A stretch of 20,791 nucleotides of DNA from Nitrospira sp. (GTDB lineage: Bacteria; Nitrospirota; Nitrospiria; Nitrospirales; Nitrospiraceae). The translations under genes and the position numbers were made by a program. Under the pieces are notes generated by a model. The model was not told the DNA's origin and did no database searches. It was given only the letters and a program-made list of their open reading frames with translations. Location: the NCBI GenBank assembly GCA_025361385.1, contig JANYAJ010000465.1:1-20791 (forward strand). The letters run 5' to 3'. Within the stretch, counting starts at the first letter, position 1. Each line of letters starts with the position of its first letter. This document shows positions 17,628-20,791 of this stretch, piece after piece.

Positions 17628-19978
17628 CGCACCCTCACGATACCTGCTCCTTCTTGGGGCGACGCCAGGGACGAATCCGCGGCGGACTCCACCAATGCCA
17701 CACGCACAGGAGAAACGCCGGGTGTCTTGGCGTAGAAGGTGACGATAACGGTCCGCCCGCCAGTCTGCCTCGCTGACGAGGCGACCCTGTAGGCAATCGT
17801 TCCCGCTTGCATCCCCGGGCTTCTGGACGCCTGCTCGCCTGAGCCACCGACCTCTACGACTTCACCATTCAGAATTGCTTTAAACTCTAACACCGCTGGA
17901 TCATACTGGAGATGAAACACACCGTCCGCCGTTGGACGAAGACGTTCGTCGTTGATGGCCAGCTTAAATTCTTTTCCCATTTGAATCACCGACTCATCTG
18001 GCCTGATAGAGACAACTGCTCCGACTGAGGCCAATGGAGTGAGCGAGGCGATAGCGGTCTTCCCTACCGCTCCATTTTTCACGCCCTCCCCGGACGATGA
18101 AAATCCTGCGCCAGTAGTCCTGCTGCCCGTAGTGGAGATCTTCTTCCCCTGGGGAGAGAACAGCGGACTCGTGGCGTAAGTGGAATCCGTCCCCGACCAG
18201 AACACTTGTTTACTGAGCCCGGGAGGAGTCATCCCCTGAATGATATGAGGCGTGATGGTCAGAATCACCTCTGTGGTAACCCGTTTCGTGATAAACGAAC
18301 TCAGGAGATTACCGATGAAAGGAAGATCGCCGATCCAGGGGATAGTCGTACGGGTCTTGCGGTCTTCTTCTTGGATCAACCCTCCCAACACAATGGTTTC
18401 GCCGTCTCTGACATTGAGCATGGTTTCCGCAGACCGGTTACCAAACTTAAATTGGGTAATGGGAGGATTCGCTTGAAGCGTCACTTGCTCACCGAGACGA
18501 ATAACTTCAATCTTCATCTTCAGAGACAGTTCGTTTCCCAGATGGATGGACGGCTCAACAGTCAACTTGACTCCAGTGTCACGGAATTCGATCGACGTCA
18601 CCGTCGAGGTCGTCGGAACGGCTCCAGTTGCCGCCTGACCTGGCAAGACATTCGTGGTGGACAACAGAATCGGCTGCTTGTCCCCGATGTTGATCTCCGC
18701 TTTCTTGTTGTTGACCACACGAACTTTCGGGGAGGCAAGGGTCTTGGCTTCGGTAATCTGCTTAAAGAAGTCCAGCTGGATATTGGTCGGAAGCTTGAAG
18801 AGATAGTTGTTCCCTCCAAGGTCGGTGAGTTGGCCGCGGGTGAACTGCTGTGCAACATCTCCCGCGATCAATCCTGAAAACCCCGGAGGTACGATGGCGC
18901 CGGCTATTTGCTTGGGATAGGTCAGGCCATAGGTCTGATCAACCGTGCGATCGACTTCCAGAACCTCAACATCAAAAAGGACCTCAGAGTCCAGACGGTC
19001 GTTGGCTAAGATAATCTTTTCAGCCATCTCCAGTTTTTCCGGCTGATCCCGGATAACGATCGTATTCAACTGTTCATTGGCATGCATCCGTTTGGAATCG
19101 AGCATGCTCTTCAACAACACCAACATGTCTTTCGCTTTGGCATTCGACAGGTAGAACGTCCGAATCATCAGATCTTGATACTGTTCCTGCTTCTGCTTGG
19201 TATTGGGGCTGACAATCATGACGCCCGGAGAAACGGTGTGAGCGAACAGGTTATTACTATTGAGAATAAGGTTGAAGGCCTCTTCGAACGGCGTATCTTG
19301 AACGCCAATAGTGACGGGATCGTTTCGGACATCCTTGTCGAAAATGAGATTGAGCCCGCCGGCCTTTCCAATTCCCTCCAACACTTCTTTCAATCCAGCA
19401 TTGCGAAACCGAAGCGTCACAGGCTGCTTTCGCCGATCGTCACGATTGAGCGCCTGCTGTTCCTCGGTCAGCCTGGAAATACTCTCCAGCGGTTCCTTGA
19501 ACGAGGGATCCAGCTCAGCAGCTTTGGCATAAGCCTCCATGGCCTCGTCTGTCCGGCCGAGCTGCGCGAGACGATCGGCTTCTCGATTCTGGCCACGCGC
19601 ATCTTTTAATCGAAGGGCTTCAAGCAACCCGGATTGATGCTCGGCACTGGACGGCTCCATAGTGAGCGCACGCTTAAACTGTTCCATCGCGAGGTCAGGC
19701 TGATGGTCCTTCAGATATCCACGCCCTCGCTCCTCATAGGCCGCAGCAGCCCGCTCACGAGCCATGGTGTACTTGCTCAGCAACGTGGAATTGAAGGGAT
19801 CATCTTTTAGCGCTTGCTTGTAGGCGAGACTGGCTTCTTCCCAATTCCCCGCAGCCAATTGCTGATCGCCTCGTTTCACATCAGGAGAAATGAAATAGGC
19901 GCAGCCGACCAGGAGCAATACGGCCCCGGATGAAAGCCACATCCCAACTGCCATACGTCTCATGATCCTAATACACAT
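17624..19978 (-). CDS. gspD: Lipoprotein secretin with TPR repeats and a C-terminal cohesin-like domain
   Basis: Secretins form the outer-membrane gate of type II secretion and type IV pilus systems. The 784-aa product has a signal peptide with lipobox LVGC (Cys26) and TPR-like helices (about 33-170: GNWEEASLAYKQALKDDPFN, PDLAMEQFKRALTMEPSSAE, GRTDEAMEAYAKAAELDPSF). A secretin N-domain follows (about 187-258, VTLRFRNAGLKEVLEGIGKA), then N1-type repeats (to about 330) and the secretin core (about 335-580, with ASPKVRVVNNKKAEINIGDK, VLGGLIQEEDRK and IPWIGDLPFIGNLLSSF). Residues about 655-770 look like a cohesin domain (VVSIRPDESVIQMGKEFKLA, VFHLQYDPAVLEFKAI, RTVIVTFYAKTPGVSPVRVA). The cohesin-like tail after the pore domain is unusual. 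The start at 19978 is one of several close ATGs (19963 also plausible). It heads the operon. Confidence 0.94.
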   Translation of the reverse strand: MCIRIMRRMAVGMWLSSGAVLLLVGCAYFISPDVKRGDQQLAAGNWEEASLAYKQALKDDPFNSTLLSKYTMARERAAAAYEERGRGYLKDHQPDLAMEQFKRALTMEPSSAEHQSGLLEALRLKDARGQNREADRLAQLGRTDEAMEAYAKAAELDPSFKEPLESISRLTEEQQALNRDDRRKQPVTLRFRNAGLKEVLEGIGKAGGLNLIFDKDVRNDPVTIGVQDTPFEEAFNLILNSNNLFAHTVSPGVMIVSPNTKQKQEQYQDLMIRTFYLSNAKAKDMLVLLKSMLDSKRMHANEQLNTIVIRDQPEKLEMAEKIILANDRLDSEVLFDVEVLEVDRTVDQTYGLTYPKQIAGAIVPPGFSGLIAGDVAQQFTRGQLTDLGGNNYLFKLPTNIQLDFFKQITEAKTLASPKVRVVNNKKAEINIGDKQPILLSTTNVLPGQAATGAVPTTSTVTSIEFRDTGVKLTVEPSIHLGNELSLKMKIEVIRLGEQVTLQANPPITQFKFGNRSAETMLNVRDGETIVLGGLIQEEDRKTRTTIPWIGDLPFIGNLLSSFITKRVTTEVILTITPHIIQGMTPPGLSKQVFWSGTDSTYATSPLFSPQGKKISTTGSRTTGAGFSSSGEGVKNGAVGKTAIASLTPLASVGAVVSIRPDESVIQMGKEFKLAINDERLRPTADGVFHLQYDPAVLEFKAILNGEVVEVGGSGEQASRSPGMQAGTIAYRVASSARQTGGRTVIVTFYAKTPGVSPVRVALVESAADSSLASPQEGAGIVRVR

Positions 19979-20060
19979 CTCATTCAGCGCTCACTCCACA
20001 AAGACAACATAAGTAAGGGGGAATTAGGGAAGCTACGTGGAATTTCGATGCCACAGGCCA

Positions 20061-20089
20061 TCTATAGCAGCCTCTCGAGAGTGGGGCAA
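20061..20089 (-). promoter_or_regulatory. Candidate sigma70 promoter of the secretion operon
   Basis: On the minus strand TTGCCC (20089-20084, 4/6) and TATAGA (20066-20061, 4/6) are separated by the ideal 17 bases. Transcription would start near 20054, about 75 bases before the secretin ATG. The 282-base gap between the sugar dehydrogenase stop and the secretin start has no convincing gene; a 68-codon frame within it lacks a ribosome-binding site and family resemblance. Confidence 0.45.
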
Positions 20090-20260
20090 TGAGAAACACA
20101 AACTTTACGAACAGTGATTGATCGGCGCCTCCGTCATCTACTGACGACAAGGAACTCCCAATGAGGAGAGGCGCATTTCCCACCACTCTAGTCCTCTCAG
20201 ATCTGGCAATTGGGAGAAGACCCTGGTGCAGGATACAAGCCTCGAAGGCCTGCGGTCCGC

Positions 20261-20791
20261 TTATAAGCGCCAGTACTTCAACGAGGATGGGAGCTTAGCC
20301 TGATCGAGTAAGCCCTTCACATCGATGACCACCCCATCTTGCTGACTCCGAAGAGGCTTGAGCAATTCCTGCAGACTCATCTCTGTATACGCGCGGTGCG
20401 CCACCGCAATAATCAATCCATCAACATTCTGTAGATCATTCCACTGCTGCAGATGAATGCCGTATTCGGCAACAGCCTCTTCCGACTCTGCAATCGGATC
20501 ATGCACCAATACTTGAACCCCATACTCGCGTAATTCTTGAATGATATCAGGCACCTTGCTATTACGAAGATCCGGCACATTTTCCTTGAAAGTAAGTCCC
20601 AGCACCGCCACCTTAAGATCATTGACAGGCCTGGCAAGCTGGCTAAGCCGCTTCATCGTTTGTTCTGCGATGAACTTTCCCATTCCGTTATTGATGCGCC
20701 GGCCAGCCAGAATCACTTGCGGATGATAGCCGACCGACTCAGCCTTCGAAGTCAGATAATATGGATCCACACCAATACAATGTCCGCCAAC
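20261..20791 (-). CDS. UDP-N-acetylhexosamine/UDP-glucose-type 6-dehydrogenase, C-terminal part
   Basis: The visible 176 residues begin VGGHCIGVDPYYLTSKAES, the catalytic region of nucleotide-sugar dehydrogenases, with the nucleophilic Cys at the fifth visible codon. NNGMGKFIAEQTMKR, VAVLGLTFKENVPDLRNSKV and VHDPIAESEE follow, typical of the C-terminal UDP-binding domain. The ending DVKGLLDQAKLPSSLKYWRL closely fits the TviB/WbpA/WbpO group, which oxidise UDP-GlcNAc or UDP-GalNAc to the uronic acid for O-antigen or capsule; UDP-glucose dehydrogenases usually end differently. The 5' half lies outside the window. The gene is oriented with the secretion operon but separated by 282 bases. It suggests that a surface-polysaccharide cluster continues to the right. 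Confidence 0.93.
   Translation of the reverse strand, partial: VGGHCIGVDPYYLTSKAESVGYHPQVILAGRRINNGMGKFIAEQTMKRLSQLARPVNDLKVAVLGLTFKENVPDLRNSKVPDIIQELREYGVQVLVHDPIAESEEAVAEYGIHLQQWNDLQNVDGLIIAVAHRAYTEMSLQELLKPLRSQQDGVVIDVKGLLDQAKLPSSLKYWRL

Noticed and set aside
19980..20186. A 68-codon minus-strand frame upstream of the secretin gene
   Set aside because: No ribosome-binding site or family match, and it overlaps the best promoter candidate for the secretion operon.
20217..20275. Inverted repeats (CGCTTATAAGCG and a weak AGGCC/GGCTT stem) near the sugar dehydrogenase stop, as a terminator
   Set aside because: The palindrome includes the stop codon and has no loop; the second stem is short with a wobble pair and no U-run.

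Overview
The window reads as a fragment of a Gram-negative, envelope-rich bacterial genome at mid GC (roughly 55%). The gene set is pyrR-pyrB-pyrC with an RNA attenuator, tandem bactofilins, and a hybrid type II secretion/type IV pilus operon with a lipoprotein secretin. Together with the style of the proteins it suggests a Nitrospira-like member of Nitrospirota. That placement comes from memory of such genomes and is not proven here. Almost every gene is on the minus strand, so transcription runs from high to low coordinates; only the two bactofilin genes are on the plus strand.

From right to left: (1) 20791-20261, the 3' end of a UDP-sugar dehydrogenase gene cut by the window edge at its catalytic Cys motif. 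(2) 20089-9342, a tightly packed operon behind a plausible sigma70 promoter: lipoprotein secretin with TPR and cohesin-like domains, two pseudopilins, a LysM lipoprotein, GspF, GspE, PilM-, PilN-, PilO- and PilP/GspC-like proteins, and a third divergent pilin-like protein. It combines GspD/E/F/G-type parts with a PilMNO(P)-type inner-membrane platform. No prepilin peptidase, PilT, major pilin or obvious cargo is visible. (3) 9261-8257, a UDP-glucuronate decarboxylase-type sugar-nucleotide enzyme. (4) 8185-4261, promoter, proA and two unrecognised genes, a 593-aa protein abutting proA and a 230-aa protein. (5) 3164-4254, two tandem bactofilin genes on the plus strand, convergent with group 4. 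(6) 3163-2629, a gene-poor stretch. (7) 2628-324, the pyrimidine operon: promoter, PyrR-binding RNA loop, terminator hairpin ending directly at the pyrR start codon, then pyrR, pyrB and the 5' half of pyrC.

At about position 320 pyrC stops matching dihydroorotase and runs into very GC-rich DNA (about 70%) that encodes, on the same strand but in another frame, the C-terminal part of a MarC-family membrane protein. The abrupt base-composition change and loss of the pyrC catalytic half at the contig end look most like a chimeric assembly join.

The strongest single observations are the complete PyrR attenuation leader readable from sequence, the hybrid secretion operon with its unusual secretin and embedded LysM lipoprotein, and the pyrC/MarC junction. 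Nothing resembling a CRISPR array, tRNA, rRNA, insertion sequence or phage gene was seen.
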